Below the pieces are notes generated by a model. It saw only the letters and a list, made by a program, of their open reading frames with translations. It ran no database searches and had not been told where the DNA came from. The translations under genes were made by a program, and so were the position numbers. A stretch of DNA of 64,000 bases from assembly GCF_025642745.1 (NCBI RefSeq), contig NZ_JANZKP010000007.1:32334-96333 (forward strand), in the 5' to 3' direction. This DNA is from Cellulomonas sp. RIT-PI-Y. Lineage in GTDB: Bacteria; Actinomycetota; Actinomycetes; Actinomycetales; Cellulomonadaceae. Shown here piece after piece: positions 1-6,083 of the stretch (position 1 is the first letter of the stretch; each line of letters begins with the position of its first letter).

Positions 1-621
1 GAGGTGACCCTGCGACACCTGCTCACCATGACCAGCGGCATCGACTTCGCCTGGTTCGGGCACGAGGAGGTGCCGTGGCCGGATCTCGCCCAGGAGATGC
101 TCGGCCGGCCGACGCGTGGACCGGGGGAGGTGTTCCAGTACTCCGACGCCAGCACCTACGTCGCCCTGCGGATGATCGGCGCGGCGGTCGGCGACGTGCG
201 CGACTGGCTGATGCCCCGACTGTTCGACCCGCTCGGCATCCACAACCCGCAGTGGCACCGCTGTCCGCAGGGCTGGATCGTCGGCGGCACCGGCCTGGAG
301 CTGCGCACCGAGGAACTCGCCCGGATCGGGCGGGTGCTGCGTGATCGCGGACTCTGGCACGGTGACCGCATCGTCGATGCCGGATGGGTCGACCGGATGC
401 ACAGCGACTGGGTGACGACCGGCTGGGACGGCGATCTCGCGCGCTACGGCATCGCCGCGTGGGGCGGCCCCGGCGACGGCTGGCGACTCGACGGGCTCTA
501 CGGCCAGTACGTGTACGTCGACCGGGCACGGGACGCCGTGGTCACGATCACCGCCCACGAGGAGACCCGCGACCACCGGCTCGTCGAGCTCGCCGCGGAG
601 GCGCTGACCGCCCCGGAGTGA
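1..621 (+). CDS. Serine hydrolase, class C beta-lactamase family (5'-truncated by window edge)
   Basis: The reading frame is open from base 1, so the N-terminus with the expected SxxK nucleophile motif lies outside the window. The visible 206 codons begin with TLRHLLTMTSGID, a block typical of the beta-lactamase/penicillin-binding-protein-like serine hydrolases, and contain YSDAS near residue 47 in the place of the family YxN motif. The C-terminal part has the usual Gly-Trp-rich strands (GWDGDLARYGIAAWGG, GLYGQYVYVD). These enzymes hydrolyse esters, amides or D-peptides, and the substrate cannot be told here. It is followed at 22 bp by the convergent VOC gene. Confidence 0.85.
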   Translation, partial: EVTLRHLLTMTSGIDFAWFGHEEVPWPDLAQEMLGRPTRGPGEVFQYSDASTYVALRMIGAAVGDVRDWLMPRLFDPLGIHNPQWHRCPQGWIVGGTGLELRTEELARIGRVLRDRGLWHGDRIVDAGWVDRMHSDWVTTGWDGDLARYGIAAWGGPGDGWRLDGLYGQYVYVDRARDAVVTITAHEETRDHRLVELAAEALTAPE

Positions 622-642
622 CCCCGACCAGCGGTCGGGCGG

Positions 643-1011
643 TCAGCCGCGATCGTGCAGCGTGATCCGGTAGCCGTCGGGATCGGCGAAGGTGAACGTC
701 CGCCCGAAGGGTCCGTCGACGGGGGCGGCGACGATCGTGTGGCCGTCCGCCACCAGGGCGTCGTGGATCGCCTGCACCTCGGTCGCGTGCAACCAGATCG
801 CGGTGCCGATCCCCGGCTGCGGCGCGGCGTCCAGATCGGTGCCCGGCACCAGGTCGCGCAGCGCGAAGGCGATCGGCGAGGTCTGGAACACCACGGCGTG
901 CGGCGGGCCGGCAGGGGAGCGGACCAGGCCGAGATACCTCTCGTAGAACGTCTGGGACGCGTCGAGGTCACGGGTCTGCAACGAGACGAAATCGGGTCCG
1001 GTGACGGGCAT
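643..1011 (-). CDS. VOC (glyoxalase/bleomycin resistance-like) family protein
   Basis: This is a 122-aa protein with one vicinal-oxygen-chelate module pair: an N-terminal FVSLQTRDLDASQTFYERY block and a C-terminal FTFADPDGYRITLHD block, both hallmarks of the superfamily. I chose ATG 1011 because AGGAGG lies just upstream. The longer frame to 1050 has no ribosome site and would run through operator-like repeats. It is divergent from a MarR gene, so it is probably its target. VOC proteins act as metal-dependent lyases, dioxygenases or drug-binding proteins; the substrate is unknown. Confidence 0.85.
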   Translation of the reverse strand: MPVTGPDFVSLQTRDLDASQTFYERYLGLVRSPAGPPHAVVFQTSPIAFALRDLVPGTDLDAAPQPGIGTAIWLHATEVQAIHDALVADGHTIVAAPVDGPFGRTFTFADPDGYRITLHDRG

Positions 1012-1030
1012 GGTGCTCCTCCTGAGATTC

Positions 1031-1073
1031 GTGTCAGCTTCCTGACACACAACCTATGTCAGGATATTGACAT
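1031..1073. promoter_or_regulatory. Two inverted repeats, probable MarR operators
   Basis: The 60-bp gap between the divergent VOC and MarR genes holds two perfect inverted repeats sharing TGTCA/TGACA half-sites: GTGTCAG-4 bp-CTGACAC at 1031-1048 and ATGTCA-6 bp-TGACAT at 1056-1073. The second overlaps the MarR start codon at 1072. Paired palindromes in a divergent promoter are the usual arrangement for MarR autoregulation plus control of the neighbour. Binding is inferred. Confidence 0.65.
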
Positions 1074-1533
1074 GAGTCAAGACGGCATCGACCTCAGGAC
1101 CTCGCTGGGTTACCTGCTCAAGGAGGCGTCCAGCGCGCTGCGCGCCGCCATGGAGGACGCGCTGCGGCCGCTCGGGATGACCGTGACGCATTATTCCTGC
1201 CTCGAACTGCTGGCCCAGCGACCCGGCCTGTCGGCGTCCGACCTGGCGCGCGGCACCTTCGTGACCCGGCAGTCGATGAACGTGCTGCTGCAGACGCTGG
1301 AACGCGACGGCTACGTGCTGCGCGACACCGACGCCGCGGTCGGCAAGACGCTGCCGACGCGCCTGACGCCGTACGGGCAGGACGAGCTGGCGAAGGCCAC
1401 GGTGGCCGTGCGGTCCGTCGAGGTCCGGATGTTGAGCGGGATGACCGAGACACAGCAAGACGAGGTGTTCCGGGGGTTGCGGAGCATGGTGTGGGCGCTG
1501 CGGCACGGTCCGGAAGCTTCTGTCGGCGACTAG
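1072..1533 (+). CDS. MarR family transcriptional regulator
   Basis: This 153-aa protein has the MarR layout: dimerisation helices at both ends (LGYLLKEASSALRAAMEDALRP and the C-terminal LRSMVWALRHG) around a winged helix (LSASDLARGTFVTRQSMNVLLQTLERDGYVLR). The frame is open from 655, but the ATG at 1072 is the only start giving a protein of normal MarR length, and the upstream frame overlaps the opposite VOC gene. It lies divergent from that VOC gene with paired operators between. The ligand is unknown. The prophage attachment site lies 44 bp past the stop codon. Confidence 0.9.
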   Translation: MSQDGIDLRTSLGYLLKEASSALRAAMEDALRPLGMTVTHYSCLELLAQRPGLSASDLARGTFVTRQSMNVLLQTLERDGYVLRDTDAAVGKTLPTRLTPYGQDELAKATVAVRSVEVRMLSGMTETQQDEVFRGLRSMVWALRHGPEASVGD

Positions 1534-1576
1534 GGGCGTCACGCTGGTGGTGTGGCGCGGTCGCACTGGTGGACTA

Positions 1577-1604
1577 CGTGCCGATAATGGACGTTGGCCC
1601 GCGA
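1577..1604 (+). other. Left attachment site (attL) of the dif-integrated prophage
   Basis: The 18 bases at 1578-1595 are repeated exactly at 9642-9659. In the 28-bp Xer-site register this copy keeps the XerC-side arm (GTGCCGATAA after base 1577) and the 6-bp centre TGGACG. Its right arm is TTGGCCCGCGA rather than the TTATGT-type XerD arm. The left arm therefore comes from the chromosomal dif and the right arm from the element. The arm assignment follows alignment to E. coli dif. That this is a recombination product is inference. Confidence 0.8.
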
Positions 1605-1662
1605 GTCGCTCTTGCACTTGCCCGTTTCCGGTCCCATGATGGTCATCAGGTGGCCTCCACTT

Positions 1663-1720
1663 CCTGTCTAGGTGGTGGTCGCTAGACGCCCCCGGTAGCC
1701 GTTGGCGCGGCCCGGGGGCG
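1663..1720. repeat. Hairpin module copy 1 (CCTGTCTA plus TTGGCG-loop hairpin)
   Basis: CCTGTCTA at 1663-1670 is followed by a long hairpin: arms CGCCCCCGG (1687-1695) and CCGGGGGCG (1712-1720), with an inner stem GCCG/CGGC (1698-1701, 1708-1711) closing a TTGGCG loop. The same loop and octamer recur at 2205-2236 and 4473-4496. In the circular phage this copy would sit upstream of the structural operon that starts near 9533. A terminator of ssb or a packaging signal are alternatives. Confidence 0.6.
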
Positions 1721-1753
1721 CAGCTCTATCTGCGCCGCGTAACTTCTGAACTG

Positions 1754-2194
1754 TCAGAACGGCGGAGCGTCCGGCGAGGCCGGAGCAGCGTGCGCGGCGA
1801 CCGACGCCGACGCGGGGGAGTCGCCGGGCTCAGAGCGGAGCACCTTAGCGATGCGGAGCTGAGCGGATCGGGTGGACGCCGCGATCTCGCTGGCGGTCAC
1901 CTCGACCCGGGACCGCTTGTCACCCTCCGGCGTCTCCCAGTTCGCCGTCCGCGTGCGACCCAGCACGATCACACGCGTGCCCTTGACGATGTTCGACTGA
2001 ATAACATTCTCCGTCGAATCGCCCCAGAGCGTCACCGGCCAGAACGTGGCGTCATCCTCGACCCACTCGCCGGAATTGCGGTCCCGGTGGCCCTGGTTTT
2101 CTGCGACGGTCAGCCGAACGAAACGGCGACCGGAGGGCGTGACGCCCATTTCCGGGGCAGCTACCACATTGCCCACAACGGTGATCGCACTCAT
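1754..2194 (-). CDS. ssb: Single-stranded DNA-binding protein (phage)
   Basis: This 146-aa protein starts MSAITVVGNVVAAPEM and has the OB-fold SSB pattern (FVRLTVAEN, WPVTLWGDSTENV, KGTRVIVLGRTRTANWETPEG). The C-terminus ends DAPPF, a variant of the bacterial SSB tip that recruits partner proteins. It should coat the single-stranded DNA made by rolling-circle replication, the job of gene V protein in Ff phage, though that fold is a different OB family. ATG 2194 is the first start and gives a normal SSB N-terminus. It shares the upstream hairpin module with rep. Confidence 0.93.
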   Translation of the reverse strand: MSAITVVGNVVAAPEMGVTPSGRRFVRLTVAENQGHRDRNSGEWVEDDATFWPVTLWGDSTENVIQSNIVKGTRVIVLGRTRTANWETPEGDKRSRVEVTASEIAASTRSAQLRIAKVLRSEPGDSPASASVAAHAAPASPDAPPF

Positions 2195-2204
2195 TGCGAA
2201 AGTC

Positions 2205-2236
2205 CCTGTCTATGGTGAATCGGCGTTGGCGCGCCG
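2205..2236. promoter_or_regulatory. Hairpin module copy 2, upstream of ssb
   Basis: CCTGTCTA (2205-2212) lies 9 to 10 bp from the ssb start codon and is followed by the hairpin CGGCG-TTGGCG-CGCCG (2221-2236). Read on the minus strand, the order is hairpin, TAGACAGG, then ATG, the same order as before rep. It could be a shared operator, a promoter element or a translational control hairpin. The sequence does not decide between them. Confidence 0.6.
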
Positions 2237-2348
2237 ACGAACACGAGAACCATCTACCGCGAACGACACGCGTGTCAACGTGCGACACTACGCCGAACGG
2301 GTGAACTATCGAACAGATGTCCGATTTGACCGAGCGAAGTTCCTGCCG

Positions 2349-2723
2349 ATGATGAAGGACATGAGCGCTGCCGCACCACGACGATCCCCGCACCACGGAC
2401 TCACCGGGTCAGAAGTCCTAGAACTACAAGACGCCGAATCGACGCCCGAGCGACTGGCAATGACGCCCCTCGACCGATTCCGCGACGTGGCAGCCGAATA
2501 CGCACACCGCACCGTGAACCTCCTCATCACCAACGACCTCATGGGCGCACTCCGCGCCGCGCAGATCGCCACCGCCGCCCTCAACTCCGCCCAGGCCGAA
2601 GAGGACTACCGCGAACGCGCCCGCCAGATGCGCGAGCAGTGGGCACGCGAAGGCGTATTCGTCCCGAAGGGACGCCGCCGCGCGATCACCCCACCGACAC
2701 CGATCACCTCCGGCAGGAGATGA
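2349..2723 (+). CDS. Prophage protein of unknown function (only plus-strand phage gene)
   Basis: I do not recognise this 124-aa protein. It is rich in Arg, Glu and Ala and largely helical (MTPLDRFRDVAAEYAHRT, ALNSAQAEEDYRERARQMRE), with a basic Pro-rich tail, and no membrane segment. It is divergent from ssb, the position often held by an early regulator, so a repressor-like role is possible, but I see no clear helix-turn-helix. The start is uncertain: ATG 2349, ATG 2361 and GTG 2301 are all in frame and none has a strong ribosome site. A 10-bp-stem hairpin lies 28 bp past its stop. Confidence 0.55.
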   Translation: MMKDMSAAAPRRSPHHGLTGSEVLELQDAESTPERLAMTPLDRFRDVAAEYAHRTVNLLITNDLMGALRAAQIATAALNSAQAEEDYRERARQMREQWAREGVFVPKGRRRAITPPTPITSGRR

Positions 2724-3138
2724 GCAGGTCAGCGCCTCCTACGCGCTGTGTGGAGCGCGTCGTTCTGAGTCAAGACGCGCTCCGCGCGAACGACCCGCCC
2801 GGCCACCGGAGCGATCATCGGACAGCCGACGCGCACCCGGATTGGACGACGAGGCCGGGGACGACCGGTGGGCGACGCCCACTACTGCGAGTCGCTCGCA
2901 GTAAGCGGCCGCAGCAGCCCGAAACCACCGTGCCTATTGCGTCGCCGTGACCGAAGCCGTTCGCGCGCGATTACAGCGGCCGGGGGCGCACACGCAGGGC
3001 GAGCGCCCCTTTGTGCGAATCGTCAAGACCCCGGGCGCTACCGATACGTCGCACGTGCCTGACCTGCACAAACAGGTCCGAGTTCCGCCGGCCGGCGCCG
3101 CGGCGCTCCCGCGTCGGCTTGTGGGAATCGGCAACCGG
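2724..3138. other. Prophage noncoding intergenic region with hairpin cluster (candidate replication origin and packaging signal)
   Basis: This 415-bp stretch has no credible gene and at least four perfect inverted repeats: 10-bp arms GGAGCGCGTC/GACGCGCTCC (2752-2783, 12-nt loop), 9-bp arms TACTGCGAG/CTCGCAGTA (2883-2903, 3-nt loop), 7-bp arms GGGGCGC/GCGCCCC (2983-3009), and GACCTG/CAGGTC (3061-3078). A 12-bp GC palindrome follows at 3095-3106. Filamentous phages carry just such a hairpin-rich intergenic region holding the plus and minus origins and the packaging signal. The assignment is inference from structure and position. Confidence 0.6.
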
Positions 3139-3384
3139 CTACACGCCGGCCATCACCTGAGAGAACTGCACCGCGAAGCCGATGACCCAGAGCGCCAGCA
3201 CGATCCCGCCCGCGATGTTCGCGCGCAGAACGACGCGCTTCAGCTTCTTCACCTCCGCACGGGCCGCGCCCAGCTCCGAGGTCAGGAACGCGATGTGCTG
3301 ATCACGCGGGTCGGGTACCTGCACCGGAGCACCGCCGTAAGAGCCGAACCGAGGATCGGGCGTGTAGCCCCCGTCGAACGCCAT
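3139..3384 (-). CDS. Small coiled-coil membrane protein (prophage)
   Basis: This 81-aa protein has a Pro/Gly-rich N-terminus, a heptad-like helix (HIAFLTSELGAARAEVKKLK) and a single C-terminal membrane segment (IAGGIVLALWVIGFAVQFS). It follows rep by 55 bp on the same strand. I place the start at ATG 3384, because the open frame beyond it overlaps rep and offers no better start. It could be a membrane anchor or regulator of the replication complex, but I do not recognise the family. Confidence 0.65.
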   Translation of the reverse strand: MAFDGGYTPDPRFGSYGGAPVQVPDPRDQHIAFLTSELGAARAEVKKLKRVVLRANIAGGIVLALWVIGFAVQFSQVMAGV

Positions 3385-3439
3385 GCCAGAGCCATCGGCA
3401 ACGTCGCGCGAGTACTTGACCGCACTTCGCCCGGACGGA

Positions 3440-4459
3440 CTAGCAGTCGGGCCGGTCCGGCACCGACGCTCGACCCCAGCCCTCGACCGCCGAGCGCACC
3501 GCCGCCCAGCCCTCACCCTCGCGCATGCCCCAGATCGGCAGCGCCGCGACGACCAGCGTCCAGTGCTGCTGAGCGGCGAGCACGTCGCGCATGCGGTCGC
3601 CCCACGTCCAGGACGCGGCCCAAGTGCGGAACGTCGGCATCGACACCAGCGCGCGAGCAGCGGGGGAGACCAGTTCACCGGTCCGCGTATCGATCACCGA
3701 GCGCTCAGCGACCTGCCGCCCGGTTTCGTCGACGAACGGCACCCGCACCACCTTGTGCGCACGCAGCTTCGGCCGGACCCATCGTTCAGCCGACCAGGGC
3801 ACGACCTTGCGGTCGTTGGACGACTTCGCGACGTACTTCGCGACGTACGTCGCGTGCCCGGGCTGCACCGCCTGGACGTCCACCGAGTGCCCGAACCCGT
3901 GCCGGATCGCCAGACGGCGGAAGTCGTGCACGGTGATCGCCAGCGGCGCGCCGTCCCGGCGACGCATCAGCACGTGGAAGTGCAGCGCACCACGGCGCTG
4001 GACCTCCACCGCGCGGAAGTAGACCAAACCCTGACGGCGATGCCGCTTGCCAGCGGCGTCGTAGGTCACCTGATCCGCGCCCACGAACCGCGACAACTCT
4101 TGCAGGAACCGGGACCACCGCCGCGACGCGTCCGCGTTCCACTTCCCGAGGTCCACACCGCCCTCCGGCGTGCACCGGCACCGATTGCCCCACTGGTCAT
4201 GGTGAACCGCCCGACCGGGTGAAGTCAGGGTGACGAACAGCCCGTCACGTCCTAGCCGCAACCCTGACCCGGCCACACGGGCCACACGCTGGCGGTACTT
4301 CGCCGCACACGGCCCGCACCGGTCCGAGCGGGACGTGCCGCACGCAATCCGCCGCTCCTCGCCGCAGACCCCGCAAACGAGCCGCAGCGGAGCCTCGCAG
4401 CCCGGCCCGGACGGCCCGTCCCACAGCCCGACAACATGCCACTCATGAGCACACGACAC
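3440..4459 (-). CDS. HUH rolling-circle replication initiator (RepSA-like)
   Basis: This 339-aa protein shows the HUH endonuclease motifs: FVTLTSPG (residues 75-82), HFH (160-162, the metal-binding HUH) and YVAKYVAK (205-212, carrying the catalytic Tyr with Lys). An N-terminal Cys cluster (residues 21-51, CGVCGEE and RCGPCAAKY) fits the zinc region of actinobacterial RepSA-type initiators known from pSAM2-like elements. It would nick the double-strand origin and start single-strand synthesis, the role of pII in Ff. GTG 4459 is chosen because AAGGGG precedes it at good spacing. The shared hairpin module lies directly upstream. Confidence 0.88.
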   Translation of the reverse strand: MSCAHEWHVVGLWDGPSGPGCEAPLRLVCGVCGEERRIACGTSRSDRCGPCAAKYRQRVARVAGSGLRLGRDGLFVTLTSPGRAVHHDQWGNRCRCTPEGGVDLGKWNADASRRWSRFLQELSRFVGADQVTYDAAGKRHRRQGLVYFRAVEVQRRGALHFHVLMRRRDGAPLAITVHDFRRLAIRHGFGHSVDVQAVQPGHATYVAKYVAKSSNDRKVVPWSAERWVRPKLRAHKVVRVPFVDETGRQVAERSVIDTRTGELVSPAARALVSMPTFRTWAASWTWGDRMRDVLAAQQHWTLVVAALPIWGMREGEGWAAVRSAVEGWGRASVPDRPDC

Positions 4460-4472
4460 ACCCAGCCCCTTG

Positions 4473-4496
4473 CCTGTCTACGGCGTTGGCGCGCCG
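4473..4496. promoter_or_regulatory. Hairpin module copy 3, upstream of rep
   Basis: CCTGTCTA (4473-4480) abuts the hairpin CGGCG-TTGGCG-CGCCG (4481-4496), identical over 16 bp to the element before ssb. It fills the 66-bp gap between the Zot-like gene and rep. It may serve as a terminator for the morphogenesis operon, a rep promoter or operator, or both. Confidence 0.6.
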
Positions 4497-4525
4497 TCTG
4501 ATCTGATCCGCTGAGCGGGGAACTT

Positions 4526-5587
4526 CTACGCGGTCGCGGCTCCGTCGCCGTCGACCGGGTGCAGCTCGAACCTGCGCCGACGCCCGCCCGTGGCCGTGAT
4601 CGTCTCCACCACGCCAGGCGGCAGCCGGTCCGGGTCGGGCGGGCAGGTGCACGACGGCGCGGACCGACGCCCGCCGCACGACAGGCACATGCCGCCCTCC
4701 GCAGCCGCGCCGAGCTGAGTCACCGCCGCCGCCGTGTCGTAGACCTGCTGCGCGATGTGCCCAGGACGCCAGAACGTCTGCCGGGCCACCGGCACCAGGC
4801 GCTCACGACGACCGACCGTGAACCGGTCGAACTCCGACGCGTCGAACATCGTCCAGCGGAACAACCGAGCCTGAGCCCACACGCCCCGCTTCTCCACCGC
4901 GAACCGGCCCCGGCACAGCACCACACCACGGGTCACCGACCGGATACGCACATCCGCGTTGCCGTAGTCGGGCGTCGTCCAGAGCAGCCGCGCGTCCCGC
5001 CGCCTGAGCTGCTGCACCAGGTTTTCCACCTGGACCGGGAGCGACATGGATGACCGCGACGACGCGACACCGGTCACCTCGTCCATCAGCACGTCCGTGT
5101 GCTCGACCGCGAGCAACTGCACGAACGACCGCAGCCGGTCGTAGTACGGGCTGACCCGCAACGGGTCATCCACATCACGCAGCTCGACCGTCGACAGCAC
5201 GCGCCGCCAGCCCGTGACGATGCCGCCGTCAGCGAGCTCGGTCACGACCCGCCCCTGCTCGGCCGTCTCCCACTGCGTAGGGCAGTCGCAGACCGCCGTG
5301 GGCTCGGTCGACAGCAGACGCCGGGCCGCGCAGTCCGTCCCGTGAGTGTGCAGGTGGTCCGGGTTCGCGCAGTCCCACCGCTGGCCCGCCAGGGTCGGGA
5401 GGACCGCGTACACCGCAGCGAGCGTCTTCCCTCCGCCGTTCCCGCCGACGAACGCGCAGATCGGTGTCCCAGCGATGACCGCGATGGCGTCGAGCGACTT
5501 GCGGCCGTCCACCCCAGCACGCCACACCCGCCAGCGATCCCGCCACCCGGTCGGCCGCTCGCACGGGAAGTCCGGCAGCTCCTTCAC
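4526..5587 (-). CDS. Zot/pI-like phage assembly ATPase
   Basis: This 353-aa P-loop protein has Walker A GGNGGGKT (residues 48-55) and a Walker B-like TDVLMDEV (164-171), the layout of Zot/gene I ATPases that drive filamentous phage extrusion at the inner membrane. It has a Cys-rich C-terminal segment (CLSCGG, CTCPPDP) that may bind zinc. Unlike Ff pI it shows no obvious transmembrane helix. The adjacent 54-aa membrane protein overlaps its start (GTGA) and could supply the anchor. An FtsK/TraSA-type DNA pump is the alternative, but the Walker A spacing and the neighbours favour Zot. Confidence 0.75.
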   Translation of the reverse strand: MKELPDFPCERPTGWRDRWRVWRAGVDGRKSLDAIAVIAGTPICAFVGGNGGGKTLAAVYAVLPTLAGQRWDCANPDHLHTHGTDCAARRLLSTEPTAVCDCPTQWETAEQGRVVTELADGGIVTGWRRVLSTVELRDVDDPLRVSPYYDRLRSFVQLLAVEHTDVLMDEVTGVASSRSSMSLPVQVENLVQQLRRRDARLLWTTPDYGNADVRIRSVTRGVVLCRGRFAVEKRGVWAQARLFRWTMFDASEFDRFTVGRRERLVPVARQTFWRPGHIAQQVYDTAAAVTQLGAAAEGGMCLSCGGRRSAPSCTCPPDPDRLPPGVVETITATGGRRRRFELHPVDGDGAATA

Positions 5588-5748
5588 AGCAGCTCACCCG
5601 TCTCCGGGTCCCGCAGCCGAGACGGCAGCACCGCCGCGACCTCCACCACCGGGCCTGAGGCGGACTCACGCCGCCGCCGCCGCTTCACCACGGCCCGGGC
5701 AACACCGAGCGCGAACCCCACAGCGACCATCACCACGATGAACACCAC
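5584..5748 (-). CDS. Small single-pass membrane protein (prophage)
   Basis: This 54-aa protein starts with a hydrophobic helix (VVFIVVMVAVGFALGVARAVV) followed by an Arg/Lys run (KRRRRRE) and a polar tail. AGGAGG lies just before the tandem GTG GTG; the second GTG (5745) has better spacing. Its stop overlaps the GTG of the Zot-like gene, so the two are probably translationally coupled. I suggest a membrane partner of the assembly ATPase. It has no recognisable family. Confidence 0.7.
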   Translation of the reverse strand: MVFIVVMVAVGFALGVARAVVKRRRRRESASGPVVEVAAVLPSRLRDPETGELL

Positions 5749-5755
5749 GAACCTC

Positions 5756-5998
5756 CTACGGGTAGATCAGATTCCAGACGGTGAGGATCAGCCGGACCAC
5801 CACGAACGCCACGACCGCGCTGAGCAGGCCGAGCATCACGACGACCGGACCCATGACCGGGATCAGCGAGTCGAACTGCCGCACCGCCGTCCACAGGCCA
5901 TCGACAGGCCCCAACGACAAGGGCTCACCGGTCGGGAGCATGTCGACCACCCACTGCACGACTGCCAGGAGCGGAGCGAGGATCGCATCGGTCACCAT
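5756..5998 (-). CDS. Membrane protein, pVI-like minor coat candidate
   Basis: This 80-aa protein is mostly hydrophobic, with an N-terminal amphipathic stretch (MVTDAILAPLLAVVQWVVDML) and a long C-terminal membrane segment (VMGPVVVMLGLLSAVVAFVVVRLIL). It follows the 650-aa anchored protein and precedes the ATPase, the slot of gene VI in Ff phage. ATG 5998 has AGGAGG at good spacing. An imperfect hairpin (arms GGTGGC 6022-6027 and GCCACC 6056-6061, inner CGCAC/GTGCG) separates it from the upstream gene. The pVI role is inferred from place and topology. Confidence 0.75.
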   Translation of the reverse strand: MVTDAILAPLLAVVQWVVDMLPTGEPLSLGPVDGLWTAVRQFDSLIPVMGPVVVMLGLLSAVVAFVVVRLILTVWNLIYP

Positions 5999-6083
5999 GC
6001 GGGCCTCCTGATGGGGTAGGGGGTGGCCGCGCGGCGGCGCGCACCTGCGGTGCGTGCCACCACCCGACGCACCTCCTGCCCGC

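Noticed and set aside
2947..3936. Plus-strand open frame across the phage rep 3' region
   Set aside because: It is Arg/Pro-rich and lies opposite the HUH Rep and the coiled-coil membrane protein, which are better supported.
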